From positions 1 to 49,271 of the forward strand of contig NZ_JADMKB010000040.1 of NCBI RefSeq assembly GCF_018780075.1: a DNA stretch of 49,271 nt, given 5' to 3'. The notes beneath the pieces were generated by a model that worked only from the letters and a program-made list of their open reading frames with translations, was not told the DNA's origin and did no database searches. This document shows, one piece after another, positions 25,977 through 33,422 of this stretch; position 1 is the first letter of the stretch; every line of letters begins with the position of its first letter. The stretch is from Hydrogenophaga sp. (GTDB lineage Bacteria > Pseudomonadota > Gammaproteobacteria > Burkholderiales > Burkholderiaceae_C). A program made the position numbers and the translations under genes.

Positions 25977-27026
25977 ATGTCGGATTCATCAACGGTCTTG
26001 GTGCTCGGTGCCAGCGGCGGCATCGGCGGGGAAATGGCCCGCCTGCTGCTGGCGCGGGGCTGGCAGGTTCGCGCCATGAAGCGCGGGCTGGGGGTGGAGC
26101 GCCGCGAGCAGGGTGGCATCGAATGGGTGGAGGGCGACGCGCTGCGGGCGGCCGATGTGATGGCCGCCGCGCAGGGCTGTTCGGTCATCGTGCACGCGGT
26201 CAACCCGCCCGGCTACCGCCGCTGGGCCGAGTGGGTGCTGCCCATGATCGACAACACCATTGCGGCCGCGCAAGCCCAGGGCGCCACGGTGGTGCTGCCG
26301 GGCACGGTCTACAACCATGGGCCCGACGCGTTCCCGCTGATTGCCGAAGACGCACCGCAGAACGCCCACACCCCCAAGGGCCGCATTCGCGTGGAACTGG
26401 AGCAGCGCCTGGCCACGGCCACGCAGGCGGGCCGCATGAAGGTCATCGTGGTGCGCGCTGGCGACTTCTTCGGTCCCCGCGCGGGCAACAACTGGTTCAG
26501 CCAGGGCATGGTCAAGCCCGGGCGCGCGGTGCGCAGCGTGAACACCCCGGCCGCAGCCGGCGTGGGCCACCAGTTCGCCTACCTGCCCGACGTGGCCCGC
26601 ACCATGGCCGAGTTGCTGGATCACCGCGAGACCCTGCCGGCCTTCGCCACCTTCCACATGGCCGGCCACTGGGACGCCACCGGCACCGCCCTGGCCGAAG
26701 CCGTGCAGCGTGCCGTGGTGCGCCGCGGCGGCGCAGCGCCGGCCATCCGGCCCTTTCCCTGGTGGCTGGTGCGCCTGGCCTCGCCCTTCGTGGCCACCTT
26801 CCGCGAATTGCTGGGCATGCGCTACCTGTGGCAACAGCCGGTGCGTCTGGACAACCGCCGGCTGGTGCAGCAGCTGGGCCACGAACCGCACACCCCGCTG
26901 GACGAAGCGGTCGAAGCCACGCTGGTGGGCCTGGGCTGCCTGCCGTCGGGTGGCGTGCCCACGCAGGCGCAAGGGGCACCCGCCCGAACGGAGCGGGTGC
27001 GCTCACCGCGTACCATCTCCCCATGA
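25977..27026 (+). CDS. NAD(P)-binding epimerase/reductase-like protein (atypical SDR)
   Basis: 349 residues from an ATG with CAGGAG. The Rossmann motif VLVLGASGGIGGEMARLLLA is at residues 7-26 and VIVHAVNPPGY marks the end of the cofactor fold. GTVYNHGP suggests the YxxxK-type tyrosine region is altered, as in extended atypical SDRs and NmrA-like proteins. The C-terminal 30 residues (after LVGLGCLPSGG) are low complexity. Substrate unknown. The stop overlaps the start of the next gene as ATGA. Confidence 0.82.
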   Translation: MSDSSTVLVLGASGGIGGEMARLLLARGWQVRAMKRGLGVERREQGGIEWVEGDALRAADVMAAAQGCSVIVHAVNPPGYRRWAEWVLPMIDNTIAAAQAQGATVVLPGTVYNHGPDAFPLIAEDAPQNAHTPKGRIRVELEQRLATATQAGRMKVIVVRAGDFFGPRAGNNWFSQGMVKPGRAVRSVNTPAAAGVGHQFAYLPDVARTMAELLDHRETLPAFATFHMAGHWDATGTALAEAVQRAVVRRGGAAPAIRPFPWWLVRLASPFVATFRELLGMRYLWQQPVRLDNRRLVQQLGHEPHTPLDEAVEATLVGLGCLPSGGVPTQAQGAPARTERVRSPRTISP

Positions 27027-27502
27027 CCCAAGACACCCAAGACCCGATCCACGAAGACCGCGTGTGGAGCGACGAGCACTGGACCGCGCGCGTGGTCAAG
27101 AACGAAGACGACGATGGCTGGGCGGTGGCCATGTTCCTGGACGGCCAGGTCGAGCCCGCGCTGGTCGGCCCCTGGACGATGGGGCGCGACAAGAAGAACC
27201 CCAAGCCGCTGGACACCAACGCGTTCAACACGCTGGTGAAGACGGCCAAGGAAGTGATCCGACGCTCGGAGCAACAGCGTTTTGCCGAGCTGAACAAGAA
27301 CGTGAGCGTGTCGGTGGGCGGCCAGCGCATCCGCGTGGAGCTGGCCATCGTGCCGGACGAAGAGGGCGCCACCGCCACGTTGCGCGCGCTCAACGAGTTC
27401 GACGAGGAGCTGGCCCTGGTGTCCACGCCGCCGAACTTCAAGCTCAACACGGCCAGCGCCGAGGCCTGGGTGGTCTCGGGGTTTGAGAAGCCGCGCTCAT
27501 GA
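27023..27502 (+). CDS. conserved hypothetical protein upstream of SSB
   Basis: 159 residues, overlapping both neighbours by 4 bp. It is acidic at the start (HEDRVWSDEHWTARVVKNED) and then contains WAVAMFLDGQVEPALVGPWT, MGRDKKNPKPLDTNAFNTLV and a positively charged helix VKTAKEVIRRSEQQRFAELN. I do not recognise the family. The coupling to an SSB-like gene suggests a nucleic-acid-related role, but that is inference. Confidence 0.75.
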   Translation: MTQDTQDPIHEDRVWSDEHWTARVVKNEDDDGWAVAMFLDGQVEPALVGPWTMGRDKKNPKPLDTNAFNTLVKTAKEVIRRSEQQRFAELNKNVSVSVGGQRIRVELAIVPDEEGATATLRALNEFDEELALVSTPPNFKLNTASAEAWVVSGFEKPRS

Positions 27503-27843
27503 TCGACGGACTCATCGCCGGACGCCTGATGGGCGACGCCTCCCGCCGCGTGGACAAGGCGGGCCGCACCTACATCGTGGCGCGCGTGCTGGCGCGCAAC
27601 AAGATGGACGAGGAGTTCATCGTCAACGTGATCGCGTTCGACGAGGCGCCCTGCGCGGCGCTGCTGGCCCTGGCCGACGGCGAGGCGCTCACGCTCTCGG
27701 GGGCGCTCACCCCCAAGGTCTGGACCGACAAACAGGGCATCGCCCGACCGAGCCTGGATCTGATCGCCGCGCAGGTGATGACGGCGTATCACGTGGGTCG
27801 CAAGCAGGCGGCACTCGGTCGGACGGACGGCGAGCCGCAGTAG
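27499..27843 (+). CDS. single-stranded DNA-binding protein (short form)
   Basis: 114 residues, OB fold: DGLIAGRLMGDASRRVDKAG, YIVARVLARNKMDEEFIVNV, IAFDEAPCAALLALADGEAL and LSGALTPKVWTDKQGIARPS. It lacks the acidic C-terminal tip of housekeeping SSB (the end is LGRTDGEPQ) and is shorter than it, so it is probably an accessory SSB rather than the replication protein. Start overlaps the previous stop (ATGA). Confidence 0.82.
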   Translation: MIDGLIAGRLMGDASRRVDKAGRTYIVARVLARNKMDEEFIVNVIAFDEAPCAALLALADGEALTLSGALTPKVWTDKQGIARPSLDLIAAQVMTAYHVGRKQAALGRTDGEPQ

Positions 27844-28078
27844 ACCAGGGCCCGGCGCGGACCGATTGCCGCACACGGCGGGGGCGCCTCGTCGCACCCC
27901 AAAAACAAAAAAGCAGCCCGTTTGGAGCCCAGGGGGCCATAATGCACTCCGCGCCGGCCATCGTGCCTGCGCATTTTCAAGGTGATCGGTCAGTTTCGCG
28001 CGCTACGGCGGCACTCTCGGGTTTGTTGAGCTTTCGGGACCCCATCGCTTTTGTGTTTCTGTTTTTTTGGAGTCCCTT

Positions 28079-28447
28079 ATGGGCAATAAACTTTACGTCG
28101 GCAACCTGCCGTACACCGTCCGTGACGAAGACCTGCAACAGTCCTTCAGCGAGTTCGGCTCGGTCACCAGCGCCAAGGTCATGATGGAACGCGACACCGG
28201 TCGCTCCAAGGGCTTTGGTTTTGTCGAGATGGGCAGCGATGCCGAGGCACAAGCCGCCATCAAGGGCATGAACGGTCAGTCGCTGGGTGGCCGCAGTGTC
28301 ACGGTGAACGAAGCTCGTCCGATGGAAGCACGTCCTCCCCGCACCGGCGGCTACGGCGGTGACCGTTCGGGCGGCGGCGGTGGTTACGGCGGTGGCGGTG
28401 ATCGCGGCGGCTACGGCGGTGGCGGTGGTGGCCGCGGCGGCTACTGA
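28079..28447 (+). CDS. RNA-binding protein with RRM and glycine-rich tail
   Basis: 122 residues. One RRM at 3-80 with RNP2 KLYVGNLPYT and RNP1 KGFGFVEM, then a Gly/Tyr/Arg tail (residues 88-122, GGYGG repeats). This is the cold-inducible cyanobacterial/plant-like RRM type found in many Burkholderiales. TTTTTTTGGAGTCCCTT is the ribosome site. The 235-bp region upstream is gene-free and may hold a long leader, as expected for cold-regulated messages; a strong terminator follows. Confidence 0.92.
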   Translation: MGNKLYVGNLPYTVRDEDLQQSFSEFGSVTSAKVMMERDTGRSKGFGFVEMGSDAEAQAAIKGMNGQSLGGRSVTVNEARPMEARPPRTGGYGGDRSGGGGGYGGGGDRGGYGGGGGGRGGY

Positions 28448-28489
28448 GCCCTGCGCACCTGACGTCTCAGCCCCGCGCTGAGACCAGCC

Positions 28490-28525
28490 AAAAGGCTTCG
28501 GAACTCCGGTTCCGAGGCCTTTTTT
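28490..28525 (+). terminator. Rho-independent terminator of the RRM gene
   Basis: AAAAGGCTTCGGAAC-TCCG-GTTCCGAGGCCTTTTTT forms a stem of about 15 pairs with a 4-base loop and ends in a T run, 43 bp after the RRM stop codon. The clearest intrinsic terminator of the window. Confidence 0.93.
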
Positions 28526-28570
28526 CTTGGGCGTGTGCGACGGCGCGTCACCCAGACGCTTGAAACGGTG

Positions 28571-28653
28571 CAACCCAGGGCACCGCCGGGCTGGCGGTGC
28601 CGGACGGCCAGTGCCACCCCCCCGGGGGGTAGCGCGAAGCGCTGCGGGGGGAT
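28571..28653 (-). repeat. dispersed intergenic repeat, copy 6
   Basis: CAGGGCACCGCCGGGCTGGC, GGTGCCGGACGGCCAGTGCC, then CCCCCCCGGGGGGTAGCGCG and AAGCGCTGCGGGGGG. It is the reverse of copies 3 and 4 and lies between the RRM terminator and the convergent PH-domain gene. Confidence 0.7.
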
Positions 28654-28659
28654 TCCGGC

Positions 28660-29268
28660 TCAGGCGTGGATGTACTTGGTGAAGACGTCGCTGAAGTCGC
28701 GTTTGGTGTAGCCCACCAGGACCACGTTGTTGAGGTTCTTCAGGATGTCGTTGTACTGGGCCGTGATGGCCTCGCCGCTGCTGGCGGTGGTGATCTTGTA
28801 CATCGAGGCCGTGGCGCTGAGGGCGTGCATGGCGTTGTCGCGGCAGATGGCGTCGGAGCGCTGGCGTTTGCCGATGCTGATCAGCGCCTTGTAGATGTCC
28901 TTGAGCTGTTCGATGAAGGCCTTGCGCACATCGATGCTGAAGCCCACACCGCCGATGCTGAACTTCAGCTCGATGTCCATGTCCAGCGTGCCGGCCGTTT
29001 CCAGTGTCACGTGGTCGACGGACTCGGTGCCGTACTCGTAGCGCTTGATCGAGCGTTTGGACGACACGGCCGAGTCGCCGTCCACGTGGATCAGTGCGAG
29101 GTTGGTGAAGCAGTACTCGTCTTTCTTGGACTTGATCAGGAAGAAGATCTTTTCGCCGTCTTCGTGAAACAGGTAGTCGTCGGCATCGACGCTGCCGAAG
29201 TCCTTGGGCTGGATGATGGATCCGATGTCGCTGAGGCCCAGGGCCTCGGAGGCGAGTTTCTTGAACAT
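28660..29268 (-). CDS. bacterial PH-domain protein
   Basis: 202 residues starting MFKKLASEALGLSDIGSIIQ. The N-terminal half is the bacterial Pleckstrin-homology type (DYLFHEDGEKIFFLIKSKKD, FTNLALIHVDGDSAVSSKRS, IKRYEYGTESVDHVTLETAG). The C-terminal half is helical (VRKAFIEQLKDIYKALISIG and DNAMHALSATASMYKIT). No signal peptide; cytoplasmic. Its codon use is a little less G/C biased than that of its neighbours. Role unknown; these proteins form oligomeric rings in some species. Confidence 0.82.
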   Translation of the reverse strand: MFKKLASEALGLSDIGSIIQPKDFGSVDADDYLFHEDGEKIFFLIKSKKDEYCFTNLALIHVDGDSAVSSKRSIKRYEYGTESVDHVTLETAGTLDMDIELKFSIGGVGFSIDVRKAFIEQLKDIYKALISIGKRQRSDAICRDNAMHALSATASMYKITTASSGEAITAQYNDILKNLNNVVLVGYTKRDFSDVFTKYIHA

Positions 29269-29420
29269 GGTGGTGGCTCCTTTCGTGTGGTGGGGGGTGA
29301 ATGCAAATCATGCCATTTGAAACAAGACGCAGTCGTGTCCGCCGCGCGGTTATGCTGCACGCCTCGGGAATGACCCCGGGAGGATTTCCGGAACGCCATG
29401 GACATTCACCGACCGCTGCC

Positions 29421-30437
29421 TTGATCGATCTGTCAAGCCTTTCCCATGCACCGCTGTGGCCCGAGCCGCCGTCCATCGTGGCCGCGCGCGCAAAGATGGC
29501 CATGCGACTGTCGTGGATGACGGCGGCACTGGGGCTGGGCCTGTTCGCGGTGGATCGCTTCACGGGCGTGCCCGCCACGGCGGACAGCATGATGACGCTG
29601 GTGCTGGCGGTCATGGGCGCGCTGTCCTGGGGCCTCCTGAAGGTCCGCCGCTACAACAGCGTGGCCTGGCTGCTGGTGGTGTTCCTGTTCGGCATGGCGG
29701 CGGCGTCGACCTGGTTTTTCGGGTCGGTGCGAACGGTCAACATCGCGCTGATCCTGATGGGGCAGGTGGCGTCGGGGATTTTCCTCAGCCGCCGTGGCCT
29801 GGTCTGCACCACGGCCGCCGCGATCGCCTTGCTGGGGGGGCTGACCTGGGCCGAGGCCGCGGGCCTGCTGGCCGGCCAGCCGCGTTTTGCGGTGAGCTGG
29901 CGCACCTGGATGACACAGAGCATGAGCCTGGTGGGCGTGGCCGCGATGATGTACCTGAACCGGACGCAGATGCACATGGCGCAGGCCATGCACCTTCGCG
30001 AAGCGACGCAGCGCCTGAGAGCCCAGCTCGACCGGGACCTCGGGCAGGACCGCTTCTCGCGCCTGTTCCAGTCCAGCCCCACGCCGATCTTTGTGCAGTC
30101 GTCGCGCACGGGCTTGATCCTGGACGTGAACAAGGCCTTCGAGCGCACGTTGGGCCACGCGCGCAAGGACGTGTTGAACCGGCGCGACGGGTTCCTGTGG
30201 TTGCCGGACGAGGAGCACCAGCACTTTGTTCGCGCCCGCCGGGCCTCGCGGCGCACCGGGTGGCACCCGATCACGGCGCTGTGTCGCGACGGCCGGCCGC
30301 TGGCCCTGCAGATCAGCAGCGAGCGGGACGATGACCCGGACGATGGGTTGCTGATCACGGCGGTGCGCGTGCCCGGCAGCACCACCGGTGGACTGCCCAC
30401 CTTGCATGCCCCGCTGGAGCCCTGGCCCCATGCTTGA
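29421..30437 (+). CDS. membrane PAS sensor without output domain, first of a pair
   Basis: 338 residues from TTG 29421; the start is uncertain (ATG 29301, ATG 29352, GTG 29478 are in frame, but the stretch 29301-29420 has non-coding-like codon use). Six membrane segments between about residues 28 and 180, a short coiled coil (AMHLREATQRLRAQLDRDLG), then one PAS domain (about 212-320: RFSRLFQSSPTPIFVQSS, ILDVNKAFERTLGHARKDVL, ISSERDDDPDDGLLITAV). There is no kinase, GGDEF, EAL or methyl-accepting domain. It is a paralogue of the next gene, which it overlaps by 8 bp. Confidence 0.78.
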   Translation: MIDLSSLSHAPLWPEPPSIVAARAKMAMRLSWMTAALGLGLFAVDRFTGVPATADSMMTLVLAVMGALSWGLLKVRRYNSVAWLLVVFLFGMAAASTWFFGSVRTVNIALILMGQVASGIFLSRRGLVCTTAAAIALLGGLTWAEAAGLLAGQPRFAVSWRTWMTQSMSLVGVAAMMYLNRTQMHMAQAMHLREATQRLRAQLDRDLGQDRFSRLFQSSPTPIFVQSSRTGLILDVNKAFERTLGHARKDVLNRRDGFLWLPDEEHQHFVRARRASRRTGWHPITALCRDGRPLALQISSERDDDPDDGLLITAVRVPGSTTGGLPTLHAPLEPWPHA

Positions 30438-31386
30438 TTCGCGCCCCCTGGAAGATCCCGCCGACATCCGCAAGGAACAGCGGCGGCGCAGCCGCCGCAG
30501 TGCGCGCTGGGTCATGGTGGCCATCGCGCTGTTGATGCTGGGCATGGCGCTGGTCGACCACCTGCTCGCCCCACCCGGGGAGTCGCGGTCGTTCATCTCC
30601 CTCTCGTTGGGCGGGGTGGCGCTGCTGTACCTGATGCTGCAGTCGCGGCCGCGCCGGTGGGAGAGTCCGCTGATGGTCATGGGCGTCTTGGTGTTCACCG
30701 TCTGGGCGGTGCACAGCTACGGCTCGGTGCGCTCGGCCTCGACCCAGGCCCTGCTGGGGGCGGTGGTGATGGCGGGCACCTACCTGAGCCTGCGCGCGCT
30801 GTGGGCGACCACCGTTGCGGGTGTGCTCATCCTGGGCGGGTTGACCTGGGCGGAGGCCGGTGGGCATCTCGTGAAAGCTGGCTTCGCGCCCGACCTGCGG
30901 TTCTGGCTGATGGGCAGCGTCATCATCACGGTGATCGGGGCGCTGCTGCACCACACGCGCAAGGCGACCGACGAGGCCTACCTGCGGCAGCTCAACCAGA
31001 TGGAAGAGCGCCTGCGGCTGGAGCACGAGCGGGACCGGTCCCGGCGCCGGTTCCAGCGCATCTTCCGGCTCAACCCCACCGCGCTCATGATCCAGTTTGC
31101 CGGCACGCGGACCGTGCTCGAGGTCAACCCGGCGTTCGAGCGCGACTTCGGCTACCCTGCCGACGAGCTCGTGGGCCGGTCGGCCGGGGTCCTGTGGGCC
31201 GACGAGCCCTCGTGGCAGGCACACTGCCTGGGCCTGTTCGAAACGGGGCGCACCGGGTGGCAGAACGCCGACTGGCGGCGGTCCGATGGCCAGGTGATCG
31301 AGGTGCTGGTCAGCAGCGAACTCAACGAAGACCCGGGTGGCCTGCTGATCCTCACCACGGTGCTGGACGGGCAGGGTGAAGGTTAG
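30430..31386 (+). CDS. membrane PAS sensor without output domain, second of a pair
   Basis: 318 residues from the ATG reading MLDSRPLEDPADIRKEQRRR. Same design as the upstream gene: basic N-terminus, six membrane segments (about 30-185) with the shared motif LGGLTWAEAGGHL (LGGLTWAEAAGLL in the first), linker helix (YLRQLNQMEERLRLEHERDR), and a C-terminal PAS domain (RFQRIFRLNPTALMIQF, LEVNPAFERDFGYPADELVG, VSSELNEDPGGLLILTTVLD). No transmitter or enzymatic domain. The overlap with the first gene suggests that both are made together and may form a heteromer; they must signal through a partner encoded elsewhere. Confidence 0.85.
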   Translation: MLDSRPLEDPADIRKEQRRRSRRSARWVMVAIALLMLGMALVDHLLAPPGESRSFISLSLGGVALLYLMLQSRPRRWESPLMVMGVLVFTVWAVHSYGSVRSASTQALLGAVVMAGTYLSLRALWATTVAGVLILGGLTWAEAGGHLVKAGFAPDLRFWLMGSVIITVIGALLHHTRKATDEAYLRQLNQMEERLRLEHERDRSRRRFQRIFRLNPTALMIQFAGTRTVLEVNPAFERDFGYPADELVGRSAGVLWADEPSWQAHCLGLFETGRTGWQNADWRRSDGQVIEVLVSSELNEDPGGLLILTTVLDGQGEG

Positions 31387-31440
31387 CCACCGGGTTGAAC
31401 CGCGGTGCGCTTCCTGCGCAACGGTGGGCCGCTGCGCCGG

Positions 31441-32448
31441 TCAGCACTCGACCAGGGCCTTGATCACCCCGGCGGACGGGTCGAGCAGGGTCTGGAACTG
31501 CGTGGGCACGTCCGACAGCGCCAGGCGGTGGGTGTTCAGGGTGGACGGGATCAGGCCGGCGCGCATGGCGTCGAGCACGGTGCTGAAGTCTTCGGTGGTC
31601 GCGTTGCGGCTGCCCAGCAGCGTCATCTCGCGCTTGTGGAACTCGGGGTCGGAAAAGGTGATGTTCGCGCCCACCACCGAGATCAGCACGTAGCTGCCGC
31701 CGTGGGCCACGAACCTGAAGCCGCGCTCCATGGCCTGGGGGGTGCCGGTGGCGTCGAACACCACGTCGAAGAACTCGCCGTCCGTGAGCTTGGCGAGCTG
31801 CGCTTCGTCGCCGTCGCCCAGCGGCACACCGGCGTGGATGCCCAGGGCGCTGGTGCAGAAGTCGACCCGGTCCTGGCGGCCGTCCAGCGCGGTGACGGTG
31901 GCACCACGCAGCTTCGCAAAGATCATCGCGGCCATGCCGATGGGGCCGGCGCCCACCACGAGCACACGCTGTCCGGCGCGCAGAGCGGAGCGGCGCACGG
32001 CGTGGGCACCGATGGCCAGGAACTCGACCATGGCGGCCTGGTCGAGCGACACGCCCTCGGCCTTGTGCACGAAGGCCTGGGGCACGGTGAGGTATTCGGT
32101 GAACGCGCCGTCGCGGTGCACGCCGAGCACCTGGATGCTCACGCAGCAATTCGTCTTGCCCGCGCGGCAGGCGATGCAGGTGCCGCACGACAGGTAGGGC
32201 ATGACGTAGACCGTGTCGCCGGGGCGCAGGGCGCCGTTGTCCGGGGCGGCCTCGACGATGCCCGAGAGCTCATGGCCCATCACGCGCGGGTAGCTCAGGT
32301 AGGGCTGTTTGCCGGTGAAGATGTGCAGGTCGGTGCCGCACACGCCCACGCGCTTGACACGCAACAGCACCTCGTCGGCGCCGCGTTCGGGCATGGGGCG
32401 GTCCTGGGCCAGCAGCGTGCCGGGGGTTTCGCAGACAACGGTCAGCAT
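31441..32448 (-). CDS. RspB/LgoD-type zinc dehydrogenase (L-gulonate or L-galactonate 5-dehydrogenase)
   Basis: 335 residues, zinc-dependent medium-chain dehydrogenase. Catalytic zinc site VGVCGTDLHIF and GHELSGIVE, structural zinc cysteines in YLSCGTCIACRAGKTNCCV, and NAD-binding VLVVGAGPIGMAAMIFAKL. It is the last gene of the hexonate operon, 14 bp after kdgK. Related enzymes (RspB, LgoD) oxidise L-gulonate to fructuronate or L-galactonate to tagaturonate, which are exactly the substrates of the upstream UxuB and UxaA routes. Which hexonate it uses cannot be decided from sequence. Confidence 0.85.
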   Translation of the reverse strand: MLTVVCETPGTLLAQDRPMPERGADEVLLRVKRVGVCGTDLHIFTGKQPYLSYPRVMGHELSGIVEAAPDNGALRPGDTVYVMPYLSCGTCIACRAGKTNCCVSIQVLGVHRDGAFTEYLTVPQAFVHKAEGVSLDQAAMVEFLAIGAHAVRRSALRAGQRVLVVGAGPIGMAAMIFAKLRGATVTALDGRQDRVDFCTSALGIHAGVPLGDGDEAQLAKLTDGEFFDVVFDATGTPQAMERGFRFVAHGGSYVLISVVGANITFSDPEFHKREMTLLGSRNATTEDFSTVLDAMRAGLIPSTLNTHRLALSDVPTQFQTLLDPSAGVIKALVEC

Positions 32449-32462
32449 GGTGTTCCTTGGGT

Positions 32463-33422
32463 TCAGTCGATGTTCTGTTCGTTGAGCTCGCGCCGGGTGG
32501 GCAGGCCTTCCATGTCGCCGATGACCTGCAGCGCGAGCGAGGCGATCCAGTTGGCGCGCTTCAGGGCCTGGGGCCATGTAAGCCCTTCGAGACGGGCGCT
32601 GATGATGCCCACGGCAAACGCGTCACCGGCGCCCACGGTGTCCACCACCACGGGCACGGGCACGCCGGGCACCTGGCCGTGTTCACCGCTGGCGGTGTGG
32701 AAGTAGGCGCCCTCGGCACCCATCTTCACCACCACGGCTTTGGCACCCCGGTCGATGTACCAGGCGGCGATGTCGGCGGGCGTGGACTGGCCCGTCAGCA
32801 GCCGGCCTTCCTCGATGCCGGGCAACACCCAGTCGGCGTGCCGGGCCAGCTCGTTCAGGGTGTCGCGCATGGTGGCCGTGTCGGGCCACAGGCGGGGGCG
32901 CAGGTTGGGGTCGAACGACACGCTGCGGCCCGCCGCGCGCAGGCTCTGCATGGCGTGCGCCACCACCTCGCAGGCCGCGGGCGACAGCGCGGGCGTGATG
33001 CCGGTGGCGTGCAGGTGGCGGGCGCGCAGCGCGTAGGCGGTCGGCAGGTTGGCCAGCCCCAGCTGGCTGGCGGCGGAGTTGCGGCGGTGGTACTCGATGG
33101 CCGGGTCGCTGCCGTCCACGCTGCGCGACTTGAGCATGAAGCCGGTGCTGCGGGTCGGGTCCTCCTCCACCTGCGAGGTGTCCACGCCTTCGGCCTCGAT
33201 GGCCTGGCGCACGTAGCGGCCGAACGAGTCGTCCCCCAGGCGGCTGACCCAGCCCACCCGGAAGCCCAGCCGGGCCAGGCCGATGGCCACGTTGCTGTCG
33301 GCCCCTGCCAGCCGTTTGCTGAAGGTCTGCACCTGCTCCAGCGGCCCGGGCTCCTGGGCCACCAGCAGCGCCATGGTTTCGCCCAGCGTCAGGACATCGA
33401 GTGGGTCGGGAGCCGCCGTCAT
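32463..33422 (-). CDS. kdgK: 2-dehydro-3-deoxygluconokinase
   Basis: 319 residues, PfkB/ribokinase family; phosphorylates KDG to KDPG. Landmarks: TLGETMALLVAQEPGPLEQV near the N-terminus, GADSNVAIGLARLGF with the sugar-binding motif, and the C-terminal DTVGAGDAFAVGIISA with the catalytic aspartate. Start overlaps the uxuB stop (ATGA). KDG is the common product of the ManD and UxaA reactions of this operon, so the assignment is well supported. Confidence 0.93.
   Translation of the reverse strand: MTAAPDPLDVLTLGETMALLVAQEPGPLEQVQTFSKRLAGADSNVAIGLARLGFRVGWVSRLGDDSFGRYVRQAIEAEGVDTSQVEEDPTRSTGFMLKSRSVDGSDPAIEYHRRNSAASQLGLANLPTAYALRARHLHATGITPALSPAACEVVAHAMQSLRAAGRSVSFDPNLRPRLWPDTATMRDTLNELARHADWVLPGIEEGRLLTGQSTPADIAAWYIDRGAKAVVVKMGAEGAYFHTASGEHGQVPGVPVPVVVDTVGAGDAFAVGIISARLEGLTWPQALKRANWIASLALQVIGDMEGLPTRRELNEQNID

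Noticed and set aside
29301..29420. Upstream start for the first PAS gene at 29301 or 29352
   Set aside because: Codon use there is unlike the neighbours (many A/T third positions) and it adds no recognisable domain; kept only as an alternative.
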